A model generated the notes under the pieces. That model saw only the letters and a list, made by a program, of their open reading frames with translations. It was not told the origin of the DNA and made no database searches. This document shows positions 18,376-27,127 of a stretch of 64,000 nt of DNA, one piece after another. Source of the stretch: JAAYCU01 sp964401335 (GTDB lineage Bacteria; Planctomycetota; Phycisphaerae; UBA1845; PWPN01). The number at the start of each line of letters is the position of its first letter. The first letter of the stretch is position 1. The stretch spans positions 1 through 64,000 of the forward strand of contig CAYNYK010000007.1 of NCBI GenBank assembly GCA_964401335.1. Reading direction: 5' to 3'. Position numbers and translations under genes: made by a program.

Positions 18376-18601
18376 TTATCCCGGATAATTCACCACGGAG
18401 GTCCGCCAAGGGCGAGATTCCGCCTTCGGCGAACACTGAGACACGGAGGTTGGCTTTTAAGTGATAGATAAAATGCCTGTTCCGGCTGGATGGCTTATAA
18501 GCACTCTGCGGCTATATCCATCCTCGACTTTTTAACCTAAGTTCTTTCTTCTCCGTGACTCCGGTGTCTCCGTGGTAAAACTCGATGAATAATCCGGGTT
18601 A
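18376..18601 (-). mobile_element. MITE-like dispersed repeat, copy 2
   Basis: About 225 bases with related inverted ends: left TATCCCGGATAATTC then ACCACGGAG (about 18378-18400), right CTCCGTGGT (about 18566-18577) then GAATAATCCGGGTTA (18587-18601), with a short indel between the two parts of the right end. The internal portion 18465-18575 matches 2519-2617 in reverse orientation, and the module 18401-18436 matches 2481-2516 directly. There is no ORF for a transposase, so it would be non-autonomous. Target-site duplication is not clear. Confidence 0.55.
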
Positions 18602-18895
18602 TCATCGAAGGCAAAAGTTATCGCATGAAGAACCGCATTGACCCGTGAGCCTTCACCGATGTGTCCGAGATATCCCGCTTCTTGTCGGCCGCTGCGTGTA
18701 TCCAGACCCATTCGTCCCCCCAGATAATCAAACCGGCTGATTGACGGCGTTTTTGACCGGCGCCGACAACAATGAAAGATAACGACCTCTGGCGTGTTTC
18801 CAAAAGGCTGGTTAACGCGGGTATGTATAACCGCCTTGGCGGGGGGAGCCTGCCCGAGTAAGATCGCGATCATGACCACAATCCCCACCCCAATC

Positions 18896-19738
18896 ATGAA
18901 AGCCGTCTCCTTTGCCGAAATCATCTCGGCGAAGAGAAGAACGGAGCGTATCGGCCGCCTTGGACCTATTATTCATCGCAGCGTTGGTACGGTATTCTCG
19001 TTGGCCCTGTTCTGTTCGGGGATCGGATGCAGCGAGAACGACTTGCTGGTACCCGATCCCGCGGTTCGCTATCTCGCGTTTGGTGATTCGGCCACATCCG
19101 GGCCCGCCAATCGCGATTATCCGGATATCCTGGTTGAGCTGCTGGGCCAAGCGCCCGAAACGTTCGCCAAACAAGGTAAGGGCGGCGAGACCACGAGCGA
19201 AGGTCTGGAACGGCTGCGCCAGCTTATTTCCCTGAAGATTTATCCCAATGCCCACACCTTGCTTTATTGGGAGGGTGGCGCGGACATCATCGATTTAATC
19301 CAGGAAGTCGATGGTCTGCTGCTGTTCTCGCCCACGGCATCGGACTACCCTGACTCGGAGCGGTTACTCGAGACCCTTGATGACATCCAGGCCGACATGG
19401 AAACCGCCATCACCGAAGGGCAGGCGGCCGGCCTGACAGTCTACGTCGCAACATACTTCTCTTTAAGGGAAGCATTGGCCCAGTGCGATCCTTTGTTACT
19501 CAATATTATTCTGCCTTCGCAAGCGCGCAACGCCAATGATTACATATCGTTGTTGAATGAGCGTATCCGGCAGGCGGCCGTGAACCAAGGGGCAACGGTT
19601 GTCGATATCGCGTCTGCTGATGATATTCTTCAGGCCGATGATGCCAATTACTTTAACTGCAACCATCTGAGCGAGCAGGGCAATGAAATCGTCGCCCGGC
19701 TTTTTGCCGAGGCTCTCGGCCAAGAAACCCGTGAATGA
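18896..19738 (+). CDS. SGNH/GDSL-type hydrolase lipoprotein
   Basis: 280 residues from ATG 18896. An N-terminal hydrophobic segment ends in a lipobox-like GIGC (Cys about residue 45), pointing to a lipoprotein. Block I is YLAFGDSATSG with the nucleophilic Ser; a Gly-rich GGETTSEGLERL follows. The C-terminal catalytic block, normally DxxH, reads NCNHLSEQG: His is present but the Asp position is Asn. The start is uncertain (ATG 18872 is also in frame; neither has a strong ribosome-binding site). Lies alone next to the MITE-like element. Confidence 0.75.
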   Translation: MKAVSFAEIISAKRRTERIGRLGPIIHRSVGTVFSLALFCSGIGCSENDLLVPDPAVRYLAFGDSATSGPANRDYPDILVELLGQAPETFAKQGKGGETTSEGLERLRQLISLKIYPNAHTLLYWEGGADIIDLIQEVDGLLLFSPTASDYPDSERLLETLDDIQADMETAITEGQAAGLTVYVATYFSLREALAQCDPLLLNIILPSQARNANDYISLLNERIRQAAVNQGATVVDIASADDILQADDANYFNCNHLSEQGNEIVARLFAEALGQETRE

Positions 19739-19835
19739 TCCGGAACAAGTTCTGCTCTTGGCCGGCATGATATCCGACGACGCTCGTCAGCGGGAGAATC
19801 GGTATCAAGGAAAGCACGAAGGCGGCCGGATTCTA

Positions 19836-21035
19836 CTATTTGGCCGTACCCAGTCCGTATATGTCGAACTCAAAACCGGTGCTTTGCGGATGCTTCTCCG
19901 TGAGCACTTCGAAGCGAACACGGTGCTTGCCGGGGGCCAGTCCGCGGACAATCTCGTTGGTCTGGCGATACCCGCCCCAGGTTTGGTCAAACCATCCCTC
20001 CAACACCTTGGACGCGCCGCCGTCGACGGTTACTTTGGCCCGGCCCATCGATCCACGGACCACCCTGTGCATCGTGAGCACCGCCGTGCCCTCCACTTCA
20101 AATTCGATAACGCTGCCCGGCTTGTCGGTCTTCCAGCGGCGATCGCGCGGTTCATAAACCCAGCCCTCGTTCAGCAATGGCTTGAGTACATCGGCCTCGT
20201 ATAAGTTTGTATGTTCGAAGAGATCGCTGAGCAAGGGGTCGGGGAGCGGCTCGGCAGCCGTCGCGGGGCGGCTGTCGGTCGGTAATCGATGTAGAACGCT
20301 TGACAGATAAGTCGTAATAAATTGAGCGGCGTAGGCATGCCCGCGGTCGTTGGGATGCACGAGGTCCGCTTCCACATCCTCCCACTTCATGCGGCCGGCC
20401 TGGATCTCCGGCCACAGCGCGTCACGGAAGCTGATCATGGGCAACTTGTAATGTCGGCCCAGTTTGCTCTGCCACTCCTGCGCATTGGTGCCATTTTTGT
20501 GCATCGTGAAAAGTAACAACACCGCGGGTTTTCCGGGCGCACGCAGAATCTGCCGGAGCAGGCCTTCCAGATTCTCGGCACATTTACGCGTATTGCCGTC
20601 GTTAACCCCGTACTCCACCACGATGAAGTCGGGTTGCTTATCGAGAAGATCTCGCTGCGCGCGCAACGCTCCATAGTTTGATCCGGTCGCACCAATACCG
20701 GCATTGACGAATTTGATTTCCGTCTTGGGGAATTGCTCCCGCCACCAGGCGGCCACCAGATTGCCGTAACGACGCTCGGGCTTTTTCGCCTTGGCTCCCT
20801 GGGTAATGGATCCGCCGATCACGCCCACGGTCACGGCCTCACCGCGTCGCGCTTTGGCAAACACCTTCTGTAACCGGGTTGTGTCCCCGGGATCCACCAG
20901 CGACCGTGCGCAAAGGACGGCATCGTCCGCCGGCCGACTCGCCGAAACCTGAGTCGCCGATTGCCCGGCGAGCAAATGGCCGCCGACGATGAAAAGTAAT
21001 ACCGGTGTCAAGATAAAACGTATGCTCTGGACCAT
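19836..21035 (-). CDS. secreted SGNH/GDSL hydrolase
   Basis: 399 residues. Signal peptide: RFILTPVLLFIVGGHLLAGQS. Catalytic blocks: GVIGGSITQGA (Ser), NAGIGATGSNYG (Gly), VEYGVNDGN (Asn) and DLVHPNDRGH (Asp-His dyad), all in the right order, so the enzyme looks active. Residues about 270-399 form a beta-rich C-terminal domain resembling a carbohydrate-binding jelly roll. Likely an esterase acting on acylated polysaccharide. ATG 21035 follows AAGGGAAG. Confidence 0.88.
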   Translation of the reverse strand: MVQSIRFILTPVLLFIVGGHLLAGQSATQVSASRPADDAVLCARSLVDPGDTTRLQKVFAKARRGEAVTVGVIGGSITQGAKAKKPERRYGNLVAAWWREQFPKTEIKFVNAGIGATGSNYGALRAQRDLLDKQPDFIVVEYGVNDGNTRKCAENLEGLLRQILRAPGKPAVLLLFTMHKNGTNAQEWQSKLGRHYKLPMISFRDALWPEIQAGRMKWEDVEADLVHPNDRGHAYAAQFITTYLSSVLHRLPTDSRPATAAEPLPDPLLSDLFEHTNLYEADVLKPLLNEGWVYEPRDRRWKTDKPGSVIEFEVEGTAVLTMHRVVRGSMGRAKVTVDGGASKVLEGWFDQTWGGYRQTNEIVRGLAPGKHRVRFEVLTEKHPQSTGFEFDIYGLGTAK

Positions 21036-21439
21036 TGAGTGACTTCCCTTAATTATACTTTTTTGTATAGAAACACCGACCGATCGTGAATCCGCAAAAT
21101 TGTACAATCCTTCCGCAACATTCTCCAGACTATTTTGCTCGGCTATGCCGCCGGGCCCTGTTTGCACATTATACAATACCCTTGTGTCGCCCACTTGTTA
21201 TCTGTTTGCCCATAAGCCTGGAAAAGGCCAATGGTATGTAAGAGATCGTGTAATACCGAGCAACCGGTAAGCCGTGCGCCAGACCACCGAGCCAAACTCA
21301 TGAACTATTGCCGACCAATCGGTCATTACCGGATATCCTGAAAGCCAAATCCATCCCAGCTATGAATACAGACAATCCGAAGGCTTATTTTCGTACAAGG
21401 ATTGTGGAACAAATGCCAGAAAAAGAGAATGGGTCAAGT
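21036..21439. other. intergenic between SGNH hydrolase and parE
   Basis: About 400 bases. The left part is the upstream region of the SGNH gene and contains TATAAT on the minus strand near 21170, with no good -35. The rest is downstream of parE. No ORF or RNA recognised. Confidence 0.45.
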
Positions 21440-21769
21440 TTAAGATTTTTCATCATCCATTTCGAGCAAATTCTGGATATCGCGGGCCCCATGAAGAACG
21501 CGAATGACTTCAAGGCCGTCTTCCGCCAACCGATAAAAGACAAGATAATTCTCGAAACCCGAAATGCAACAGGAACGTACCCCGGCAAGTTTTGGATTCC
21601 GAAATGACCGCACACCCCCCATCTGCGGCATTTCGGAGATTGGGTCTATGGTTCTTTCGGCGGCAGCGACAAACCGGTGGGCGGCGTCCACGTTATCCAA
21701 GCCTATGAAAACAAAGTGATCCGCAAGATCACGCTTGGCCTGCGGACGCAGCAACACAGGAGTTCTCAT
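21440..21769 (-). CDS. parE: ParE/RelE-superfamily toxin
   Basis: 109 residues of the RelE/ParE fold. Typical parts are LRPQAKRDLADHF near the N-terminus, a middle ISEMPQMGGVRSF, VFYRLAEDGLEVIRVLHGARDI at the C-terminus, the signature of ParE toxins that act on gyrase or of RelE-type ribonucleases. It overlaps the antitoxin gene by four bases, the usual order antitoxin then toxin. Appears intact. Confidence 0.88.
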   Translation of the reverse strand: MRTPVLLRPQAKRDLADHFVFIGLDNVDAAHRFVAAAERTIDPISEMPQMGGVRSFRNPKLAGVRSCCISGFENYLVFYRLAEDGLEVIRVLHGARDIQNLLEMDDEKS

Positions 21770-22026
21770 TTACTTTTCCTTGCCGCCAAGCGTTCAAGAC
21801 CTTCGCGGACGATTTCGTCCCAGTCTTGTCTGCGCAAAGGTGTGGAGGGGCCGCTTTCCAACCCCTCAAGAAGCATGGATTCCAGCTTTTCGCGAGCGGC
21901 ATTTTTTTGCGCTTCGCGAAGCAACGCGCGAATATACTCGCTGGCCGTGCTATATGCGCCGCGCAATACTTGTTGCTCGACGAACGCTTTCATTTCATCT
22001 GGAAGAGATATATTCATCGTTGGCAT
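21766..22026 (-). CDS. parD: ParD-family antitoxin
   Basis: 86 residues with an N-terminal ribbon-helix-helix DNA-binding domain: MNISLPDEMKAFVEQQV, then GAYSTASEYIRALLREAQ, which is the typical ParD pattern. The C-terminal tail (LLEGLESGPSTPL and onward) is the toxin-binding part. It likely neutralises the ParE toxin and represses the operon; three 10-bp direct repeats lie 32 bases upstream. Confidence 0.9.
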   Translation of the reverse strand: MPTMNISLPDEMKAFVEQQVLRGAYSTASEYIRALLREAQKNAAREKLESMLLEGLESGPSTPLRRQDWDEIVREGLERLAARKSK

Positions 22027-22057
22027 GGCAGAGCACCCTTTTCAAAAATCACCTAAA

Positions 22058-22087
22058 CATAATTTAGCATAAATTGCCATAATTTGC
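22058..22087 (-). promoter_or_regulatory. three 10-bp direct repeats upstream of parD, operator candidate
   Basis: Plus-strand units CATAATTTAG (22058-22067), CATAAATTGC (22068-22077), CATAATTTGC (22078-22087), contiguous and so on one face of the helix. The position just before the parD ribosome-binding site and the AT-rich content fit both promoter and operator for a ribbon-helix-helix repressor. Confidence 0.6.
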
Positions 22088-22142
22088 CAAACAACCTGCA
22101 CAATATCAACTAAATACCTATTATTAAAATACTTATGGTAAT

Positions 22143-24848
22143 TTACGGCACGGTCAGGAGTTTGTTCCACAGTCGGTAGGCCCCTTCGATTTCATTGAAA
22201 CCGACGCGGATTTTGCGGCCGCGCAGGCTGTCGGCCTGCTCGATGGCGAATTCCTTGGTCACGCTCTGGCCGGGAAGGATGTTCGGGAAGGGGCGATTCA
22301 CTCGTTGCCGGCCGGGGGCGATGACAAAGCCGTCGAAACTGACCGCCTTGTCCGTCAGGTTGGCCAGGGTAAGCCGAACGATCGCCCGCGATCCGGCGCG
22401 ATAGATCGTCGTGCTCAAGTCAAGATCTTTCAAACCCAACTCGAACCAGGCGGGTTCGATGAAACGGTACCGGCGTTCGGCATCGACCGTAAACTCACCG
22501 GCGAAGGCCTTGATCCCCGCCTCGGCGTTGAGCGGAAAATGTACCTCGATTTCCTGGCCGAATTGTTCGCCCGGTTGCAGAGAGAAAGGCAACCGATACG
22601 GCCGAATCTCCCAATTCTCCGGCGGAGTAAGGCGCAGCAAACCACTGATCGGCTCGTGGAAGGTGTTACGGAAGACCACGCGACAGCGACGCTCCTTAAA
22701 ACTAGCCTCCACCAGCATCGGCTCGACGGCGAACTGGCGACGAAACTCCACCAGCCAGGTGGGGGTGTGCACGATGAAGGTCGGCATCGGCCCGATGCGG
22801 ACCGCCTCCCGGGAGCCGACCGTGGGCACCGGCGAACGGCGTCCCCACAGGTCCACCTGCTCCGCCCCTTCGCCTAAACAAATGAAATGCTCGACACCCT
22901 CGGGCGGGGCTTGCTCATCCCATACAAACAGAATGGCCATCCCGTTACGGTCAAAAACCAGGCAACGGGCCCGGCCGTCGATATGCGTCCGGGATACGGG
23001 CGTCGAGCCGCCCAGTAGGTCGGCCATCGTCCGAAAGACAATAAAGTCCTCGGTGGGATCGACCTGGGCGTCGAGCAGCCGGATTCGCCCTTGCCAGGGG
23101 GCCTTCATAAACACACCGCCGAGATTGAGAAAATAAGCCTCCGCCAACCGTTTGCTCAAGTCCATAAGACGCAGATGGCGCGGATAATAATCCTCCAGAC
23201 TCTCGACGGTCACCCATATTCGTTCCGGCGGCCCTTCCACGGACGGGGGCAAATAGCGATGGATATCGTCGGGGGGAACGGCGGTGGGAATCGTCACCGA
23301 ACGATAGTCGGCCGTTCGCGGCGAATCTCCCTGATAGTTGGCCAGAGTGACATCGGCCAGTTGCGGCTGTCCGATCATCGGCCGCATCTCCCGGGCCAGT
23401 ACAGGTAGGATTTCATGTAGTCGCGGATCGCAAGCCAGGGTCTCGTCGCCATCCTGTCCCACCTGCCAGACATGGGTCAGGCCGGCGTAGCGTGACCAGG
23501 TACTGGCAATCAGAGGTTTCCAGGCTATTGGATCCTCGCCGAACAAATCGAGGATCGAGTCGAGTCCGGGAGCGACGGGTTGGCCGGCACGAGGTAGATC
23601 ATCACAGAGCACGGCGATGGGTTCGGCATTCGCCTCGACGATGGCCTCCAGATACCGATCGACGGCCTCTTCCGTTCCATGTGATCCGGCAATGGCCTGC
23701 TGGGCGCGCCAGACGGGAACTTTGACGAATTCGGTATGTAATTGCTGCAACAACCGGCGCTGGCCGGCCAGCAAGGCCGGCTCGACATCATCGAGGATCA
23801 CTCCCCAACGACGACCGGCGGCCACCGGCGGAGACACCCGCGACAACACCCTCGCGAAACGCAACGATCGACGCACCAGCGGAACATGCTCCTCCGTGCT
23901 AACCAACAGGTCCGCGTAATATAAACCGGTATCCAACTCGTCCAAAAAGATACTTTCGGCACGATCGCCCTGCTCGGTATGAATCGGCACTCGGCGATCC
24001 AGGATGGTTCGCCCATCAGCGGAATACACATGCAACCGGGCCAGCAGATTCAGACCGTCGGGATCGCTGATTTCCGTTTGCAGCTCCACCCGCTCGTCTT
24101 CATCGAACACCTGACCTGCTCTTGCCGTTCGCAAAGCAACACGGGGCAAACGATAGACGGTGATGTCGTCGAACCATGCGATCGCCTGCACGTCCTCGGT
24201 GACAATCGCCCGCAAGGGTTCCGGGCCGTTCCGCCAGATCCGCGACTGCGTCAGCCAGAGCACGATGCCGATATAGCGTGACTCCGGGACATTACCGGGC
24301 AAGGCGACAAAAATGTGCTGCCAATCGGTGGTCTCTCCGCTCCCTCCGACCAACGCGCTGCGCCGTTCCGTCCCCTCGATCGTTTGTCCCTTGCGGTCCA
24401 TGTAATACGCGGAGATGTACGCCCGCGTGTTGTTCAGCCCCTCGCTCCGGACCCAGGCGGAAATCACGTAGTCGCTGGCCGTCCGCACCGCGATGGTCCG
24501 TTCATCGTAGCGATACGCGAGCGAACCGCCGTCCAGTTGCAGCCGAAAACTGGGCGGGGCCTCGTGGCCAAACTTTTCGTCATACCGCCCCTCGAGATAA
24601 AAGGGGAAACCTGCCGCCCGATGCTGCTTCCAAAACGGCGGGAAGGGTTGGTCAAATCCGGGCGGTCGTTCGTTGAAATCGAATTGGGCCACAATCCGCC
24701 GGCCGGCTATGGGCGGACGGTCGGAAGGGGCCTCGGTCAGGGCCGGTTGTGTCGTAGCCTCATTTTGGGCGCGAACCGGCCCGACCCAGAACACGCTCCA
24801 GGCGATCAGGAAGCAAAAGCTCGGCCCACGACGGATAAGGGGCATCAA
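22143..24848 (-). CDS. large secreted protein, planctomycete type, function unknown
   Basis: 901 residues. Signal peptide with core SFCFLIAWSVFWVGPV and cleavage around VRAQN. Residues about 50-240 resemble a carbohydrate-binding jelly roll (ISAWVRSEGLNNTRAYISAYY, WQHIFVALPGNVPESRYIGIVLWL). A middle region (about 340-640) looks like a TIM-barrel-like module (WGVILDDVEPALL, PIAVLCDDLPRAGQP, THVWQVGQDGDET). The end (about 720-901) has two beta-sandwich segments of the alpha-galactosidase NEW3 type (SGLLRLTPPENWEI, VRLTLANLTDKAVSFDGFV). No catalytic residues can be assigned. Probably involved in polysaccharide handling. Confidence 0.75.
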   Translation of the reverse strand: MMPLIRRGPSFCFLIAWSVFWVGPVRAQNEATTQPALTEAPSDRPPIAGRRIVAQFDFNERPPGFDQPFPPFWKQHRAAGFPFYLEGRYDEKFGHEAPPSFRLQLDGGSLAYRYDERTIAVRTASDYVISAWVRSEGLNNTRAYISAYYMDRKGQTIEGTERRSALVGGSGETTDWQHIFVALPGNVPESRYIGIVLWLTQSRIWRNGPEPLRAIVTEDVQAIAWFDDITVYRLPRVALRTARAGQVFDEDERVELQTEISDPDGLNLLARLHVYSADGRTILDRRVPIHTEQGDRAESIFLDELDTGLYYADLLVSTEEHVPLVRRSLRFARVLSRVSPPVAAGRRWGVILDDVEPALLAGQRRLLQQLHTEFVKVPVWRAQQAIAGSHGTEEAVDRYLEAIVEANAEPIAVLCDDLPRAGQPVAPGLDSILDLFGEDPIAWKPLIASTWSRYAGLTHVWQVGQDGDETLACDPRLHEILPVLAREMRPMIGQPQLADVTLANYQGDSPRTADYRSVTIPTAVPPDDIHRYLPPSVEGPPERIWVTVESLEDYYPRHLRLMDLSKRLAEAYFLNLGGVFMKAPWQGRIRLLDAQVDPTEDFIVFRTMADLLGGSTPVSRTHIDGRARCLVFDRNGMAILFVWDEQAPPEGVEHFICLGEGAEQVDLWGRRSPVPTVGSREAVRIGPMPTFIVHTPTWLVEFRRQFAVEPMLVEASFKERRCRVVFRNTFHEPISGLLRLTPPENWEIRPYRLPFSLQPGEQFGQEIEVHFPLNAEAGIKAFAGEFTVDAERRYRFIEPAWFELGLKDLDLSTTIYRAGSRAIVRLTLANLTDKAVSFDGFVIAPGRQRVNRPFPNILPGQSVTKEFAIEQADSLRGRKIRVGFNEIEGAYRLWNKLLTVP

Positions 24849-25097
24849 CGCTCCTTATAGAGTGTTTCAGAATTATACGGGCATACCGATCACGGCGCGT
24901 CGGACGGGGAATCCAGGCATTTTTCCGCCCGGCAAGCACCGTACGGGTTTCGCCTAAGCCCTTGCCGTCCGGAGCAGGGTTTCCCTGTTGACCGGGAGCC
25001 CATCCGAACGGCTTATCGTATTATCGGCTCATCGGGAAAGTCGCATCAGTTACCCCCATTGCTCGCCAGGCCCCGGCAGCCTACCATATCTTCCGCT

Positions 25098-26747
25098 ATG
25101 ACAGAGCTATACGACACACGCCGTTATTTAACCTGTTTTGACGTGCAACGGTTACCCAACCTGTTTACCGATGTACTGGTAATCGGCAGCGGGGTGGCCG
25201 GCCTGCGTGCCGCCATTGAGGCCGCCAAATACGCCAACGTCCTTCTGGTCACCAAAGGGCGTATAGAAGCCTCCAACACCCACCGGGCCCAGGGCGGCAT
25301 CGCCGCCGTCATGACCGATGAGGATTCCGTCGAACACCATGTCGAGGACACCCTGAAAGTGGGCTGCGGGCTTTGTGACCGGGCCGCGGTCGAAAGGGTC
25401 ATCCGCGAAGGTCCCGGCCGGATCAAAGAGCTTATCGAGTGGGGTGCCCTTTTCGACCGGCGGGGGAAAAAGCTGCAGATGGGCCTGGAAGCGGGACATT
25501 CCGCCCCGCGTATCCTCCATGCCTTGGGCGATGAAACCGGCCGGGAGGTGGCCGATACGCTGATTCGCGCGGCGAGGGGAACCGCAAGACTGCGAATATT
25601 CGAGGATTGCTTTACCATAGATTTGATTGATATCGAAGGGCATTGTTGCGGGGCGATCACTTACCATCGCCACTTCGGGCACCAGGTTTTCTGGGCTCGT
25701 CAGACGATTCTGGCTTCCGGGGGATGTGGCCAGCTCTATCGGGAGACTACCAACGCGGAGACGGCCACCGGCGACGGGCTAGCCATGGCCTACCGGGTGG
25801 GTATCCCTCTGCGGGACATGGAGATGATGCAGTTTCATCCTACAACCCTGTACATCGCCGGGGCCAGCCGAGCCCTGATCAGCGAGGCCGTCCGCGGCGA
25901 AGGGGCTTGGCTGGTCGATGCCAAAGGCCGTCGTTTCATGCCCGAATATCATCCCGACGCGGAACTGGCCCCTCGCGACGTGGTCAGCCGGGCCATTCTT
26001 CGCGAAATGGCCAAACAAGACGCCACCTGTATGTACCTGCAGGTAAGCCACCTCAATCTGGACAAGTTCCGCAAACGCTTCCCCATGATCAGTCGGCTAT
26101 GCGAGGAATTCGATATCAACATCGAAACCCAGCGGATTCCCGTGCGCCCGGCGGCCCATTACATGATCGGAGGGCTGCTCGTCGATCATGACACGCACAC
26201 GCCCATGCCCGGCCTGCTGGCTTGCGGCGAGGTCACCAGCAGTGGGTTGCACGGGGCCAACCGCCTCGCCAGTAATTCCCTTCTGGAGGGTCTGGTTTTC
26301 GGAGCGATTGCCGGTGAAAACGCCGGCCGGGCCGCCTCCTCCAACGGAACCCCCTTCCAGCCCGGCATGCTCCACAACGAAATCACCCCGTCGGCCCGCA
26401 CGATGCTCGATTTGGCCGACGTGCGCAACTCCCTGCGCAGCCTTATCTGGCGCAATGTGGGGATCGAACGGCAAGGCGAACGGCTCAAGGAAACGCTGGA
26501 GATCGTTTCTTTCTGGGGACAGTACGTGATGGATAAGCTTTTCGACGACCAAGCGGGCTGGGAAATCCAGAACATGCTCACCATCGCCCGGCTGTCGGCG
26601 ATTTCCGCTCTGACCCGACAGGAATCGCGCGGCGTACATTACCGAACGGATTATCCGAATCCTGACCCGGCCATGGATAATCGGCATATCGTGGTGCAAC
26701 GAGACGCGGAAGGATTGATCGTCCGCGCGGACCCACCTTCCTCATGA
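25098..26747 (+). CDS. nadB: L-aspartate oxidase
   Basis: 549-residue FAD enzyme of the succinate dehydrogenase/fumarate reductase flavoprotein family that oxidises L-aspartate to iminoaspartate, the first step of de novo NAD synthesis. FAD-binding VIGSGVAGLRAA is near residue 35; THRAQGGIAA and MMQFHPTTLY are typical of NadB; the active site includes HYMIGGLLVD and TSSGLHGANRLASNSLLEG. The C-terminal helical domain is present. A fumarate reductase flavoprotein was considered, but no iron-sulfur or membrane subunit is adjacent. nadA and nadC are not in the window. Confidence 0.9.
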   Translation: MTELYDTRRYLTCFDVQRLPNLFTDVLVIGSGVAGLRAAIEAAKYANVLLVTKGRIEASNTHRAQGGIAAVMTDEDSVEHHVEDTLKVGCGLCDRAAVERVIREGPGRIKELIEWGALFDRRGKKLQMGLEAGHSAPRILHALGDETGREVADTLIRAARGTARLRIFEDCFTIDLIDIEGHCCGAITYHRHFGHQVFWARQTILASGGCGQLYRETTNAETATGDGLAMAYRVGIPLRDMEMMQFHPTTLYIAGASRALISEAVRGEGAWLVDAKGRRFMPEYHPDAELAPRDVVSRAILREMAKQDATCMYLQVSHLNLDKFRKRFPMISRLCEEFDINIETQRIPVRPAAHYMIGGLLVDHDTHTPMPGLLACGEVTSSGLHGANRLASNSLLEGLVFGAIAGENAGRAASSNGTPFQPGMLHNEITPSARTMLDLADVRNSLRSLIWRNVGIERQGERLKETLEIVSFWGQYVMDKLFDDQAGWEIQNMLTIARLSAISALTRQESRGVHYRTDYPNPDPAMDNRHIVVQRDAEGLIVRADPPSS

Positions 26748-26787
26748 TCGGTCGCGATCAGGATAAGCCCTACACGGAATCCGCCGG

Positions 26788-26967
26788 TCAACGTGCATGG
26801 TGCTCTTCGTGGTGGCGATCATGACGACGCTGCATCCAATAGGCAAATAACAAGGCGGCCGCCATAATGCCTCCCATGAACAGCAAGGCAAGTAAAAGCT
26901 GAGTGAAATCGACCGGCCCCGGTTCGAGCCAGTAATCCGGAACCGTTTGCGGATGCATCGGGTACAT
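26788..26967 (-). CDS. small single-span membrane protein with His-rich tail
   Basis: 59 residues from ATG 26967, which follows GAGGGG at a good distance. A polar N-terminus (MYPMHPQTVPDYWLEPGPV) is followed by one membrane span (FTQLLLALLFMGGIMAAALL) and a short cationic and His-rich tail (MQRRHDRHHEEHHAR). The tail could bind metal. It lies 160 bases after the M24-like gene on the same strand. No family is recognised; a small subunit or assembly factor of a membrane complex is possible but not shown. Confidence 0.65.
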   Translation of the reverse strand: MYPMHPQTVPDYWLEPGPVDFTQLLLALLFMGGIMAAALLFAYWMQRRHDRHHEEHHAR

Positions 26968-27127
26968 GGCACACCCCTCTTCTCATGCGCAAGATATTTG
27001 CCATTTCCTTCTACATAATTATAGGCGCATACATTGGCGACGACCCGGAAGAGTTGCCCTGCTCCGGTATGCGTCTCATTTTCGGGATAGGGTCGGTAGG
27101 ATCATAGGGCGGGTTATTGCTCGCCTT

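Noticed and set aside
25098..26747. Succinate dehydrogenase or fumarate reductase flavoprotein
   Set aside because: No iron-sulfur or membrane anchor gene is adjacent and the N-terminal and active-site motifs fit NadB better.
26742..26972. 76-residue ORF on the minus strand in the same place as the small membrane protein
   Set aside because: Its sequence is Cys- and Pro-rich without a membrane span, while the alternative frame gives a clean start, span and stop.
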